Below, piece by piece: positions 34,461 through 43,648 of a DNA stretch of 64,000 nucleotides. This DNA comes from Oceaniovalibus sp. ACAM 378 (GTDB taxonomy: Bacteria > Pseudomonadota > Alphaproteobacteria > Rhodobacterales > Rhodobacteraceae), in NCBI RefSeq assembly GCF_008085915.1, contig NZ_VSJK01000021.1, forward strand, positions 1 to 64,000, in the 5' to 3' direction. Position numbers and translations under genes: made by a program. A model generated the notes under the pieces. That model did no database searches. It had not been told where the DNA came from and was given only the letters and a program-made list of their open reading frames with translations. Numbering within the stretch: position 1 is the first letter of the stretch; every line of letters begins with the position of its first letter.

Positions 34461-35681
34461 ATGGCAGATGAACAAAGCACGCCCATCGGTCTCCCGTTGG
34501 AAGACGCAGGTTTGACGAAGGCTGACCCGGCAAACGCCCCGAAAACCCATGGCAGATCACGCCTTCTTCTGATCCCGCTGTTCTTGGTTACCCTGTTTTC
34601 AGGAGCCGTTATCGGCATGTATTTTCAACCACCGGGATTAAGGGTGTTCTTCAATACGACAGGATTGGAGCCGGGTGCAGGCACAGACACCCCCATCGCC
34701 GTGGCGATACAGCAGGTCGCAACTCAAGAGCAGGTTGCTGTGATCAGCGAAGGCGACGTGGTGGCATTGGGGCGCATCATACCGCGAGGAGATGTCATTA
34801 GCGTTGCAACTCCGTCTGGGGCGGGCGATGCGAGAATTGCGGAACTGCTGGTCTCTATCGGTGATGAGGTCGAGGCAGGTGATACTCTGGCTGTTCTCGA
34901 TAACCTTGCCCAACTCCAAAGCGCGGTGGCTTCGGCAGAGGCGGCGTTGCGCGTCCGCGAGGCCAGCCTGACCCAGACTCGCGCGTCAAACACGGCCAGC
35001 CGTGCCGAGGCGCAGGCCTCGCTTGACCGTGCCCAAGCTACGTCAGATGTGGCACAATCGGAACTGGACCGGGTCACCACTTTGTTGGAGCGCGGAGTGA
35101 CCACACGTGCGGCATTCGATCAAACGGTCGCGGCGGCCACACAATCTGCGCGCGATGTTGAACGCGCGCAAGCCACGCTGTCGCGCTACGAAACGGGGTC
35201 GGAAGTCGTCCAGGCGGATATCGCTGTCGCCGAGGCCAATCTGGACGCTGCACGCTCCGCACTTTCCAGCGCAAAACAGGATCTCGACCGTGCCTATGTG
35301 CGTGCGCCAGAACGTGGCAAGGTTCTGGATATCAACGTGCGCCCGGGCGAGCGGCCGGGCACTGCGGGGATCATCAATCTTGGTGACACATCGCAGATGA
35401 CGGTCGAGGCCGAAGTCTATCAAACCATGATAGGGCGCGTTACGATCGGAGATCCCGTGGTCGTCAACGCGGATGCGCTGGCGCAGGACTTGACCGGCAC
35501 CGTCACCGCGATCGGACTTGAGATCGGTCGCCAATCCATCACTTCCGACGATCCGGCCGCCAACACGGATGCGCGCGTGGTGGATGTGATTGTGACCCTT
35601 GATAGCGCCTCTTCTCCCGTGGCGGCGGCGTTTACCAATCTTGAGGCCGTTGTGCGGATCGACGCTGGCCGCACCCCATGA
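34461..35681 (+). CDS. DevB-type periplasmic adaptor (HlyD/membrane-fusion family) of an ABC exporter
   Basis: A 406-residue membrane-fusion protein. One membrane helix lies at about residues 35-53 after a polar N-terminus. The lipoyl-like half is seen at AELLVSIGDEVEAGDTLAVLDN near 135, then a long coiled coil with heptads (about 155-270; EAALRVREASLTQTRAS and SALSSAKQDLDRAYVRAP), then the barrel domain GKVLDINVRPGERPG. This is the DevB pattern: the adaptor partner of a MacB-like DevC permease and DevA ATPase, bridging to an outer-membrane channel. No TolC gene is adjacent. It overlaps devC by 4 bp. Confidence 0.88.
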   Translation: MADEQSTPIGLPLEDAGLTKADPANAPKTHGRSRLLLIPLFLVTLFSGAVIGMYFQPPGLRVFFNTTGLEPGAGTDTPIAVAIQQVATQEQVAVISEGDVVALGRIIPRGDVISVATPSGAGDARIAELLVSIGDEVEAGDTLAVLDNLAQLQSAVASAEAALRVREASLTQTRASNTASRAEAQASLDRAQATSDVAQSELDRVTTLLERGVTTRAAFDQTVAAATQSARDVERAQATLSRYETGSEVVQADIAVAEANLDAARSALSSAKQDLDRAYVRAPERGKVLDINVRPGERPGTAGIINLGDTSQMTVEAEVYQTMIGRVTIGDPVVVNADALAQDLTGTVTAIGLEIGRQSITSDDPAANTDARVVDVIVTLDSASSPVAAAFTNLEAVVRIDAGRTP

Positions 35682-36853
35682 GCCATCTGCTCACCCTCTT
35701 GTTTGGCCGCCTGCCCATCGGCTGGCTGCAACTGACCCACAGCCGTGGCCGGTTCTTTGCAGCCGTAGCGGGGGTGGCTTTTGCCAATCTGTTGGTGTTC
35801 ATGCAGCTTGGTATTATGGGTGCGCTCAACAGTTCCACTATGGCGCCCTATGCGATCCTGAACGCCGACATCATCCTGTCCTCCCAAGACGGCAACACGC
35901 TCACGGATGGTGGGCATATCCCGCGCGCGCGCATGTTTCAGGCCCTCGGGGTGGCGGGTGTTACGGATGCCACTCCGCTGTTCATCGGCAATTTGCCTTT
36001 CACGCTTGAAGATGGGTCGTCGGTCTCCTTGCTCAGCTTTGGCATAGATGTGGCCAAGCCGTCGTTCACCAGCCCCAACATTGCAGCATCGCTCGACAAG
36101 CTGACCCTTGAAAGCACGGTCTTGCTTGACGAGGGCACGCGTGGCATGCCCGCCACCGTCATTTCCGAACTGATGAACGGAGGGCGCTTCAGCTTCGAGA
36201 CGGGCGGCAATACCCTGACTGCGATCGGCACCATGGATGCCGGCGGCGGCTTTCTGGCTGACGGGATGATGATCATGTCCGATCAAACCTTTCTGCGCGT
36301 GTTCCCAAGCCGCACCAGTGGCGCACCCAATCACATCCTGATCCGCACAGCGGACGGCGTCTCAAAGGACGCCGTAGTCGCCCGACTGACCGGCGCATTG
36401 CCGAGCGGCAATTTGCGCATACAGACCATGACAGGGTCTGCCTCCAATGATCTGGTCTATATGGCGACCGAACGCCCAACGGGGATCATCTTCGGCTTTG
36501 GCGTCTTCATGGGCATTCTTGTGGGATTGGTCATAGTCTACCAGGTTCTGTCCACCGATGTCGCCGACCACCTGCGCGAATACGCCACGTTCAAGGCTAT
36601 GGGATATGGCCAGCCCTTCTTTCTGGGCATTGTGTTCGAGGAGGCGATCATACTCGCCGTTTTCGGCTTCATCCCGGGGTTCTTCGTCTCACTGTTGCTA
36701 TATGCGGGGCTGGTCTCATTCACCGGGTTGCCCGTTGCAATGGACGCGAGTCGCGCAATCCTTGTATTCCTAGGCACCCTTGCAGCCTGCAGTCTGTCGG
36801 GTGCCATTGCCACGCGCAGGCTGGCCAATGCCGATCCGGCGGATTTGTTTTGA
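35678..36853 (+). CDS. DevC-type ABC exporter permease (MacB/FtsX fold)
   Basis: A 391-residue permease with an N-terminal helix (about 30-52), a large periplasmic domain (about 55-265) and three C-terminal helices, the FtsX/MacB topology. DevC-type marks are QLTHSRGRFFAAVAGVAFANLL near residue 20 and DHLREYATFKAMGYGQPFFLG near 298. In cyanobacteria DevBCA exports glycolipids; in proteobacteria homologues handle unknown lipophilic cargo or toxins. Both ends overlap neighbouring genes, so the exporter is one operon. Confidence 0.88.
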   Translation: MSHLLTLLFGRLPIGWLQLTHSRGRFFAAVAGVAFANLLVFMQLGIMGALNSSTMAPYAILNADIILSSQDGNTLTDGGHIPRARMFQALGVAGVTDATPLFIGNLPFTLEDGSSVSLLSFGIDVAKPSFTSPNIAASLDKLTLESTVLLDEGTRGMPATVISELMNGGRFSFETGGNTLTAIGTMDAGGGFLADGMMIMSDQTFLRVFPSRTSGAPNHILIRTADGVSKDAVVARLTGALPSGNLRIQTMTGSASNDLVYMATERPTGIIFGFGVFMGILVGLVIVYQVLSTDVADHLREYATFKAMGYGQPFFLGIVFEEAIILAVFGFIPGFFVSLLLYAGLVSFTGLPVAMDASRAILVFLGTLAACSLSGAIATRRLANADPADLF

Positions 36854-37536
36854 TGGGCGATGCACCCATCATAACGCGCGGTTTGAATCACTTTTTTGGC
36901 ACGGGCGACGCCCGCAAACAGGCGATCTTTGACATCAACCTTGAAATCGAGCGGGGCAGTCTGACCATCCTGATGGGCCCGTCCGGGTCCGGCAAAACGA
37001 CCCTTCTGACGCTAATTGGCTGCCTACGCGAAGTGAACGACGGCGAAGTGCGTGTCCTCGGGCATGAGCTTAACAACGCGAAAGAAGCGATGCTTGTCGG
37101 TCTGCGCCGTCGTCTCGGCTTTATCTTTCAAGCGCATAATCTGCATGAAAGTTTGACTGCAACGCAAAACGTGCTGATGGGGCTTGAGGTGCATGGGAGC
37201 GGCAACGCTTTGAAACAGCGCGCCGCAGCGCACCACGTTCTTGACCTCCTCGGACTTGCGGATCGGCGCGACTACCTTCCCGGCAGTCTGTCCGGCGGGC
37301 AGAAACAGCGGGTCGCTGTGGCGCGTGCGCTGGTGTCGAACCCGGAAATTATTCTGGCCGATGAACCAACTGCCGCGCTGGACAAGGAGTCAGGGCATAC
37401 GGTTGTCCAGATATTGAAAGCCTTGGGCAAGGCACGCGGCACGACAACAGTGATGGTTACCCATGATCCACGTATTCTTAAAATGGCGGATAGGATCATC
37501 ACCCTGGAAGATGGGCGGATCGTGTCAGATACATAA
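36853..37536 (+). CDS. DevA-type ABC exporter ATPase (LolD/MacB-like)
   Basis: A 227-residue ATPase. The ATG at 36853 overlaps the devC stop by one base; a TTG one codon upstream is less likely. Walker A GPSGSGKTTLLTLIG is near residue 43, the signature SGGQKQRVAVARAL near 143 and Walker B LADEPTAALD near 165. Sequence style is that of lipoprotein/macrolide exporter ATPases that drive a mechanotransmission permease. It completes the devBCA-like operon. Confidence 0.93.
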   Translation: MGDAPIITRGLNHFFGTGDARKQAIFDINLEIERGSLTILMGPSGSGKTTLLTLIGCLREVNDGEVRVLGHELNNAKEAMLVGLRRRLGFIFQAHNLHESLTATQNVLMGLEVHGSGNALKQRAAAHHVLDLLGLADRRDYLPGSLSGGQKQRVAVARALVSNPEIILADEPTAALDKESGHTVVQILKALGKARGTTTVMVTHDPRILKMADRIITLEDGRIVSDT

Positions 37537-37840
37537 TTGCTTCGATATTTTTGATGTGGGGCGCGGAAGGGCAACGGCCGGACCTGTGGGTTCCTGCAGG
37601 GGCAGGCCTGTGCATCGGAGAACGCCGGTGGAATACTGCACCGCGTGAGCGGCGGGTATTGCCAAATTGTTCCTATTGCCTGTTCACCCTTCACAGTCTG
37701 GTGCAATCTACTTGGCAATACCACCAGAAGGCACGTCATGCGCCGATCTGTGATTGCTACATTTTGTAGCTATCGGAGCGAAATATGGCTCATATAGATA
37801 TATCCGTCACTGAAATGTTGGCGACAAGACTATCTCCGCA
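37537..37840. other. Intergenic region containing a 68 bp MITE-like element
   Basis: About 300 bp between the exporter operon and the convergent WGR gene. No gene is supported. Its only clear structure is the 68 bp element with perfect IS6-type ends. Confidence 0.6.
37655..37722. repeat. 68 bp MITE-like element with perfect 11 bp IS6-type inverted repeats
   Basis: The ends GGTATTGCCAA (37655-37665) and TTGGCAATACC (37712-37722) are perfect inverted repeats. The same 11 bp ends the IS6 remnant at 44140-44150. The inside (ACCCTTCACAGTCTGGTGCA) matches the right part of the 121 bp copy at 32880-33000. It is far too short for a transposase, so it is a deletion derivative. No clear 8 bp target duplication was seen. 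Confidence 0.7.
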
Positions 37841-38119
37841 CTATTCCTGATACCCGCGTTTGCGTTTTGCTTTGGCTCGATCTGCAAGTGCGGCGAGGGC
37901 GCGCGCCTCGTCTTCGTGATGTGCAATCTTTACTTGGCCGGCTTGACCGATGCGACCGAACTCGGTGATCAGCGCACCTCTGCCGAACAGGTCGCGCTGC
38001 ACGGTCATCAGATAGAACCGCCGCATGTTTTGCTCTGGCTCGACCCGCCGCAGGATCAGGCTGTCAGGAAAGATTTCAAGCTGGCGGGGATCGGTTGTCA
38101 TCTCGGTCTTCGGTCTCAC
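37841..38119 (-). CDS. WGR domain protein
   Basis: A 92-residue protein that is almost entirely one WGR domain: LRRVEPEQNMRRFYLMTVQRD, then FGRGALITEFGRIGQAGQVK, where the WGR motif appears as EFGRIG. WGR domains bind DNA ends or breaks in PARP and in plasmid-borne small proteins. Its ATG overlaps the recombinase stop by 4 bp, so the two are coupled. It may assist or sense recombinase-generated breaks, which is inference from coupling only. Confidence 0.8.
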   Translation of the reverse strand: MRPKTEMTTDPRQLEIFPDSLILRRVEPEQNMRRFYLMTVQRDLFGRGALITEFGRIGQAGQVKIAHHEDEARALAALADRAKAKRKRGYQE

Positions 38120-38667
38120 GCCCGCCGAATGGTGTTTGGGCTGACCTGAAACAGGCGTGCGAGTTCGGCGATCCCGCGCCCTTCGGTATCGCGCATCCGC
38201 ACAACTTCGGCGCGCCGTTCAGGGGAAAGGGCAGGGGGCCTGCCACCGATACGACCCCGCTTGCGCGCCGCCGCCAATCCTTCTTTCGTCCGCTCAGAAA
38301 TCCGCTCGCGCTCAAACTGCGCGATGGACGCGAAGACATGGAAAACCAGACGCCCAGCAGGCGTCGTGGTGTCGATGTCCTCGGCGAGAGAACGGAACCC
38401 GGCCCCCTTGGCCCTGATGGTATCCACAATCCCCAGAAGATCCTGCAACGACCGGCTCAAGCGATCATACTTGGTGACGACCACCACATCGTTATTGCGC
38501 AACTGATCGATCATCCGAGTGAGTTCGGGCCGGACCTTCTTTGTGCCAGAGATTTTCTCTGCAAAGATGCGCTTGGCCCCAGCACCCTCCAAGGCAGAGG
38601 TCTGAGCATCGAGGTGCTGATCTTCCGTCGAGACCCGCGCGTAACCGATAATCACTGGGGCACTCAT
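38116..38667 (-). CDS. Serine recombinase (Tn3-type resolvase/invertase family)
   Basis: A 183-residue small serine recombinase. It starts at ATG 38667 (MSAPVIIGYARVSTEDQ), where GYARVST carries the catalytic Ser. The active-site region continues with DQLRNNDVVVVTKYDRLSRS near residue 62 and FASIAQFERERISERTKEGL near 115. The C-terminal helix-turn-helix is ELARLFQVSPNTIRRA. It likely resolves cointegrates or inverts DNA; no Tn3 transposase is nearby, but a decayed element may have left it behind. The WGR gene is translationally coupled downstream. Confidence 0.92.
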   Translation of the reverse strand: MSAPVIIGYARVSTEDQHLDAQTSALEGAGAKRIFAEKISGTKKVRPELTRMIDQLRNNDVVVVTKYDRLSRSLQDLLGIVDTIRAKGAGFRSLAEDIDTTTPAGRLVFHVFASIAQFERERISERTKEGLAAARKRGRIGGRPPALSPERRAEVVRMRDTEGRGIAELARLFQVSPNTIRRA

Positions 38668-38915
38668 TCCAAAAACCTTCAACAACCGCTTTGGTTTTGA
38701 ACGTGGTTTGTGGCGGCGTCAAGTCTATGATCTTCACCGCTATCTGACGTCATTCTAACAGCGTTGGATGGCGCATCTGGCGCATGCGGTCTGGCCAAAA
38801 CAGTGGAGCAGGCCTTCGTGCATGACGCGGCTAACGGCAGTACAGAGCCCAAATGGACTGTTGCTGCACTGCGGTTAAAGCTAGCTTTTGTTTTCGTCGC
38901 GTCGGGGAAAGTCGG

Positions 38916-39647
38916 TTAGATCGCCTTCTGATTGACGCGCACCGACAACGCGACGGCGCTTTCCTTCCGCTCGCTGTAGCGATCCAACAGATAATCCTTG
39001 TTGTCTCTGGTCATGATCGTGAACTTCATCAGTTCTTCCATGACATCAACTACCCGGTCGTAGAATGGCGACGGCTTCATCCGACCCGCTTCGTCGAATT
39101 CCAGAAACGCCTTTGGGGTGGAGGACTGGTTTGGGATCGTCAGCAGGCGCATCCAGCGCCCGAGGATGCGGAGCTGGTTCACGGCATTGAAGCTTTGCGA
39201 GCCGCCGCTGACCTGCATGACGGCCAGCGTCTTTCCCTGCGTCGGTCGCACTCCGCCGAGGGAGAGCGGAATCCAATCCATCTGGGTTTTCATGATGCCG
39301 GTCATGGCACCATGCCGTTCTGGCGAACACCAGACCATCCCTTCGGACCAAGTGACCAGATCGCGCAGCTCCTGCACCTTTGGATGAGTGGCCTCTGCAT
39401 CGTCCGGCAGCGGCAGGCCCGAGGGGCAATAGGCTCGCGTTTCGGCCCCCAATCGCGTCAGGATGCGGGCCGCTTCCTCGGTCATCAACCGACTGAATGA
39501 GCGGTCCCGGAGCGAGCCATAGAGCAGCAGAATGCGCGGGGCGTGTGTGGCCCGTGCAGGTGTCAGCAGGCGATCCATATCGATTGGCTGGAAATGGGCG
39601 TCTTCAAGGTTCGGGGTATCAGCCAACGCGGTTTCCTTCCGCGTCAA
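38916..39647 (-). CDS. arsH: Arsenical resistance protein ArsH
   Basis: A 243-residue NADPH-dependent flavoprotein. The FMN phosphate loop is [18 protein letters not shown] near residue 45, followed by the typical [19 protein letters not shown] near 108. ArsH oxidises trivalent organoarsenicals or reduces quinones to ease oxidative stress. It is the last gene of the ars operon and overlaps arsC by 29 bp. Confidence 0.95.
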   Translation of the reverse strand: MTRKETALADTPNLEDAHFQPIDMDRLLTPARATHAPRILLLYGSLRDRSFSRLMTEEAARILTRLGAETRAYCPSGLPLPDDAEATHPKVQELRDLVTWSEGMVWCSPERHGAMTGIMKTQMDWIPLSLGGVRPTQGKTLAVMQVSGGSQSFNAVNQLRILGRWMRLLTIPNQSSTPKAFLEFDEAGRMKPSPFYDRVVDVMEELMKFTIMTRDNKDYLLDRYSERKESAVALSVRVNQKAI

Positions 39648-40041
39648 TCAGGAGCGTGCCGTCTTCCTTCGTCATCGGCCCGGGTGGCAGGCGGTCGAGA
39701 AGATCCAGCACGGCCTCGCTCGGCCGGCAGAGCCGGACGCCTTTGGGTGAGCAGACGATGGGACGGTTGACCAGGACCGGATGGTTCAGCATCGCCGCGA
39801 GCAGCGCTTCATCGCTAACGGCAGATTCGAGCAGCCCCAGCTCCTCGGCTGGAGATTCTGTTGTCCGCAGTGCGGTGCGCGGCGTCAGGCCGGCAGCGGC
39901 AAACAGCGCCAGAAGCTGCGGACGGGTCCAGCCGATGTCGAGATAGGGGATGACCAGCGGCGTCTCGCCCGAGGCCTCGATGATTGCCAGGACGTTGCGG
40001 GACGTGCCGCAGTCGGGATTGTGATGGATGACGACGGTCAT
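39619..40041 (-). CDS. arsC: Arsenate reductase, glutaredoxin-coupled (ArsC)
   Basis: A 140-residue arsenate reductase of the Spx/ArsC fold. The catalytic Cys is Cys11 in [13 protein letters not shown]; the arsenate-binding arginines appear at [12 protein letters not shown] near 59 and in [18 protein letters not shown] near 92-107. It reduces arsenate using glutaredoxin and glutathione. It overlaps acr3 by 4 bp and arsH by 29 bp. The operon also encodes an unrelated thioredoxin-type reductase, giving two routes to arsenite. Confidence 0.95.
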   Translation of the reverse strand: MTVVIHHNPDCGTSRNVLAIIEASGETPLVIPYLDIGWTRPQLLALFAAAGLTPRTALRTTESPAEELGLLESAVSDEALLAAMLNHPVLVNRPIVCSPKGVRLCRPSEAVLDLLDRLPPGPMTKEDGTLLIDAEGNRVG

Positions 40042-41105
40042 GCTGAACCTTCTTCAGAGGGAAACCAGTGCTGTGTTCTGTTCGCGAATGCGACGAGTGA
40101 AAGCATGACCGGCACTTCAACCAACACGCCGACAACTGTGGCCAGCGCCGCACCCGACCCCAGCCCGAACAGGCTGATCGCGACCGCTACGGCCAGCTCG
40201 AAAAAGTTGGAGGTGCCAATCAGGGCGCAGGGCGCGGCGACATTGAACGGGATGCCCCAAGCCCGCGCTGCCCCGTATGCCAGAAGGAAGATGCCGTAGG
40301 ATTGGATCAACAACGGCACCGCAATCAGGGCGATCACCAGTGGGCGCTCGAGGATCACCTCCCCCTGAAAGGCGAAGAGCAGCACGACGGTCACCAACAA
40401 GCCGATGATCGAGAACGGCTGAACGCGAGACTTGAAGGCATCGACAGCCGCTTCGCCACCCTTGGCGATCAGGCGCTGTCGCGTCAGGAATCCGACCAAC
40501 AGCGGCAACATGACATAGAGGCCAACCGACAATAGCAGGGTGTCCCAGGGCACGACGATGTTCGTAGCACCCAGCAGGAAGGCCACGATGGGCGCAAAGG
40601 CAAAGACCATGACGACATCGTTCACGCTGACCTGCACCAGCGTGTATGTGGCGTCGCCGCGCGTCAGGTTCGAACAGACAAACACCATCGCGGTGCAGGG
40701 CGCAGCCCCCAGCAAGATCACGCCCGCCAGATAGGCTTGCGCGTCGTCCGGCGGGATCAGGCCCGCAAAGACGTAGTTGAAAAACAGCACACCGAGTGCT
40801 GCCATCGTGAAGGGCTTGATCAGCCAGTTTACCACCAGCGTGACAACCAACCCCTTCGGCTTGTCGCCCACCTGGCGCAGCGCACCGAAATCCACACCGA
40901 CCATCATCGGATAGACCATGGCCCAGATCAGCACCGCCACGGGCAGGTTGACCGAGGCGATCTCGAGAGAGGCGAGTGCTGCAAACGCGCCGGGAAAAAG
41001 ATTGCCAAGCAACAGCCCTGCGCCAATCGCCAGCGCCACCCAGACGGACAGCCAGCGTTCAAAAGGTCCCAGTCCCGCCGCAGCGGGAAGCGATGTATCG
41101 GTCAT
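40038..41105 (-). CDS. acr3: ACR3-family arsenite efflux permease
   Basis: A 355-residue ten-helix transporter of the BART superfamily. The ACR3 signature with its essential Cys is [17 protein letters not shown] near residue 130; [21 protein letters not shown] near 48 is the N-terminal hallmark. It extrudes arsenite by proton exchange. It lies 24 bp after the LMW-PTP-type arsC and overlaps the second arsC. Confidence 0.95.
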   Translation of the reverse strand: MTDTSLPAAAGLGPFERWLSVWVALAIGAGLLLGNLFPGAFAALASLEIASVNLPVAVLIWAMVYPMMVGVDFGALRQVGDKPKGLVVTLVVNWLIKPFTMAALGVLFFNYVFAGLIPPDDAQAYLAGVILLGAAPCTAMVFVCSNLTRGDATYTLVQVSVNDVVMVFAFAPIVAFLLGATNIVVPWDTLLLSVGLYVMLPLLVGFLTRQRLIAKGGEAAVDAFKSRVQPFSIIGLLVTVVLLFAFQGEVILERPLVIALIAVPLLIQSYGIFLLAYGAARAWGIPFNVAAPCALIGTSNFFELAVAVAISLFGLGSGAALATVVGVLVEVPVMLSLVAFANRTQHWFPSEEGSA

Positions 41106-41129
41106 GTCAGACTTTCAGCAGATGGGGGG

Positions 41130-41639
41130 TCAGTCGGCTTTGGCGGGAGACTTGCCAATGTCGTCGAGGTTGCGTTGCAGTGCCATCCGATCAAGCGAGC
41201 CAAGCGGCAGGCTGAAAAAGATGGAGATGCGGCTGCGCAGCATGCGATAGGTTTCCGAAAAGGCGAGCCGCTTGACGGCTTCCGGACCTTCGGCTTTGAC
41301 AGGATCAGGCACGCCCCAATGTGCGGTTATTGGCTGACCCGGCCAGAATGGACATTCTTCGGCCGCGGCATTGTCACAGACGGTGAACACGAAATCCATC
41401 TGCGGCGCATCGGGGCTGGCAAATTCATCCCAACTCTTGGATCGCGCAAAGCTCGTGTCGTGGTGGAGGCCCCGAAGCAGATCGAGCGTGTAGGGATGCG
41501 GTGCAGATCCTGGCTTCGATCCGGCGGAATAAGCTTTGAATTTGCCCTTCCCCTCTTGGTTCATGATGGCTTCTGCGATGATCGACCGTGCAGAGTTTCC
41601 AGTGCAAAGAAACAGGACGTTGTAGATGTCCTTGGTCAT
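41130..41639 (-). CDS. arsC: Arsenate reductase, low-molecular-weight phosphatase (thioredoxin) type
   Basis: A 169-residue LMW-PTP-fold reductase. The P-loop is VLFLCTGNSARSIIAEAIM near residue 8; DFVFTVCDNAAAEECPFWPG near 80 carries the Cys pair for the disulfide cascade. Members pass electrons from thioredoxin. It is second in the operon, 9 bp after arsR. Confidence 0.93.
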   Translation of the reverse strand: MTKDIYNVLFLCTGNSARSIIAEAIMNQEGKGKFKAYSAGSKPGSAPHPYTLDLLRGLHHDTSFARSKSWDEFASPDAPQMDFVFTVCDNAAAEECPFWPGQPITAHWGVPDPVKAEGPEAVKRLAFSETYRMLRSRISIFFSLPLGSLDRMALQRNLDDIGKSPAKAD

Positions 41640-41648
41640 GTCTGTCTC

Positions 41649-41981
41649 CTAACAGGCGCAAGCGAGTTCGTTGATGACCGGCTGGCACAACTCCGGGCGA
41701 CCGCCGCAGCAATCCTCCATCAGAAAAGCCAGCAGGCCGCGCATCCCGTCCATGTCCGCAAAATAACGGATGCAGCGCCCTTCGCGCTCACTCCGGATCA
41801 AGCCTGAGCGTGCGAGGATAGCCAGGTTGGTCGACATCGTGTTCTGACGCACCTCGAGGGTGTCGCCAATCTCGCCTGCCGACATGCCGCCCTCTCCAGC
41901 CTTGATAAGAAGACGGAACACGTCGAGCCGGGTAGCCTGACTGAGAGCGGCGAAAGCGTCGATGGCGTCATTTTTATCCAT
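41649..41981 (-). CDS. arsR: ArsR family repressor with C-terminal cysteine cluster
   Basis: A 110-residue winged-helix repressor. DNA recognition is near residues 34-60 (GEIGDTLEVRQNTMSTNLAIL). The helix-3 ELCVCDLC metal motif of classical ArsR is absent; instead cysteines lie at 91, 92, 99, 108 and 110 (DCCGGRPELC...ACAC), like the C-terminal As(III) site known for some acidophile ArsR proteins. It heads the ars operon and its promoter region carries a dyad over the -10. Confidence 0.92.
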   Translation of the reverse strand: MDKNDAIDAFAALSQATRLDVFRLLIKAGEGGMSAGEIGDTLEVRQNTMSTNLAILARSGLIRSEREGRCIRYFADMDGMRGLLAFLMEDCCGGRPELCQPVINELACAC

Positions 41982-41982
41982 A

Positions 41983-42017
41983 CATCAAGAATTATAGATA
42001 TAAATGATGCACGTCAA
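41983..42017 (-). promoter_or_regulatory. ars operon promoter with overlapping ArsR-type dyad
   Basis: Reading the minus strand, TTGACG (42017-42012) and TATAAT (41996-41991) form a promoter with a 15 bp spacer, close to the arsR ATG. An interrupted dyad CATCA...TGATG (41983-42009) spans the -10. Repression by ArsR and release by arsenite would follow directly from this layout. Confidence 0.6.
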
Positions 42018-42223
42018 GGCTCTTCTTAAAACGGTCCCTCGTGTAATGGACGCTTCGTCCGCTCATCGGACCTCGGTGTAAACTGTGGCGAAGGTCGGCT
42101 GTCATTAGACCTGCCGTTGGTGCTTCGTGCAGCGAGGGTCCGTAAAGAGCCGATTCTGCGGAAAAACTCCGTGCTGCCGCCGCAGAAACTGGCCCTTTGA
42201 TTGGAGGGTAAGCGCCTTTCCTG

Positions 42224-43648
42224 TCAGGCGTTTCGCATTTGCTGCGGTGCAGGAAAGATCTTCGCCAATTTGCGAAGGATTTGGGCGGTGGCGGCGAGCA
42301 GGAATTCGTCATTTGCTCCGTTCGGGCCGCGTAATCGGAGTCTTCCCAGCCCCAGTATGCGCTTGAGGTGGGCAAAGAGCATCTCGACCTTCTTTCGTAG
42401 TCGCATCGATACGGCATATTGGTCGGTTTTGGCGATGTCACGGGCAACCTGGCGGGCGTCTTCGTGTTCTTCACGGGTGATTTTGCGCGCGTCGGCATTT
42501 GGGCAGCATTTCGGTTTGGAAGGACAGGCCTGGCAGGTCAGCTTCAGCGCCTGATACTTTGCGACACCCTTGCCGGTTGGGCCACGGTCCGGGTCCGAAT
42601 AGTTTCGGCGGAATTGCTTGAGCGCTTCGCCTTCAGGACAGATGTATTGGTTATTCTCCGCGTCCCATTCAAAGTCCGCGCGAGACCATGTGCCGTCTGT
42701 GCGACCTGCTTTATCTATCACCGGGATATGGGGCGCGATCTTGCGATCGACGAGCCAGCCGAGCATCGGGCCGGAGCCGTAAGCAGTATCCGCGATGATG
42801 CGCTCGGGATTCAGATCGAACGTGTCTTTTACACGGACAAGCATCGTGCGCACGGACCCGACCTCGGCCTGCCGGATGGACCGGGTCACTTCAACATCGA
42901 CGATCACAGCGTGGTCGGTGTCGATCAGGTAATTGGTCGAATACGCAAAGAACGCAGGGCCTTTGCGTGCCGCCGTCTATTACCGGCATGCGATTGCGTA
43001 GCAATCTGCCGAGAGGCACTGGCTTGCAGGATCTGAGTGGGAGGTGAACTTTGGTTCCACCTCAGACGCGGCGCCAAAAGCGGCGGCATCCAGAACCTCC
43101 AGATATTCCCGAACCGCGCGTGGCGCGTCCTCCGGATTAATGCTTGTCGGATGCCAATCTTCCTTTGCGGTCGAGTTCTGCTTGTTGGCATCAGCTTCGA
43201 TCAAACTGGCATCCGCCGCAAAGCGCTGCCCGCTCACCAGACCCTCCGCAATGCACCGCGCCACAGTGGTCTCGAACAGATGGCGCAGCAGGTCGCTGTC
43301 GCGGAAACGGCCATGGCGGTTCTTGGAGAATGTGGAATGGTCCGGCACCCGATCCGTCAGATCAAGACGGCAGAACCAGCGATAGGCGAGGTTCAGATGC
43401 ACCTCTTCGCAGAGCCGCCGCTCGGACCGAATCCCCAGGCAATAGCCAACCAGCAACATGCGGAGCAGCAGCTCGGGATCAATGGAAGGGCGACCGGTGT
43501 TACTGTAAAACGGGGCCAGATGCTGGCGAATGCCGGACAGGTCGACGAAACGATCGATGGAGCGCAGCAAATGGTCTTGGGGCACATGATCCTCAATCGA
43601 GAACTCATAAAACAACGCGCCTTGCGCCTCTTGCTTCGGTCCCAACAT
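42224..43648 (-). pseudogene. IS1182-type transposase with a 39 bp insertion carrying tandem stops
   Basis: The N-terminal half starts MLGPKQEAQGALFYEFS and has the IS1182 marks RQHLAPFYSNTGRPSIDPEL and VPDHSTFSKNRHGRF. After SHSDPASQ the frame meets TAA TAG inside an extra 39 bp (42978-43016); removing it rejoins TAARKGPAFFAYSTNYLID in frame. The C-terminal half has DTAYGSGPMLGWLVDRKI and LRKKVEMLFAHLKRILGL. Without the insert the protein would be about 460 residues, the normal size. The lesion is therefore a recent small insertion, not general decay. Confidence 0.8.
42978..43016. repeat. 39 bp palindrome-bearing insertion inside the transposase gene
   Basis: The insert contains GATTGC-GTA-GCAATC (42992-43006) followed by TGCCGAGAGG. 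The hairpin-then-CTGCCG layout resembles the two double-hairpin repeats at 22359 and 63420. It splits a Trp codon region of the transposase and adds tandem stops. Confidence 0.5.

Noticed and set aside
38690-38915. Recombination (res) site or transposase remnant upstream of the serine recombinase
   Set aside because: No clear 12 bp subsite pairs; an open plus-strand frame there matches nothing I know.
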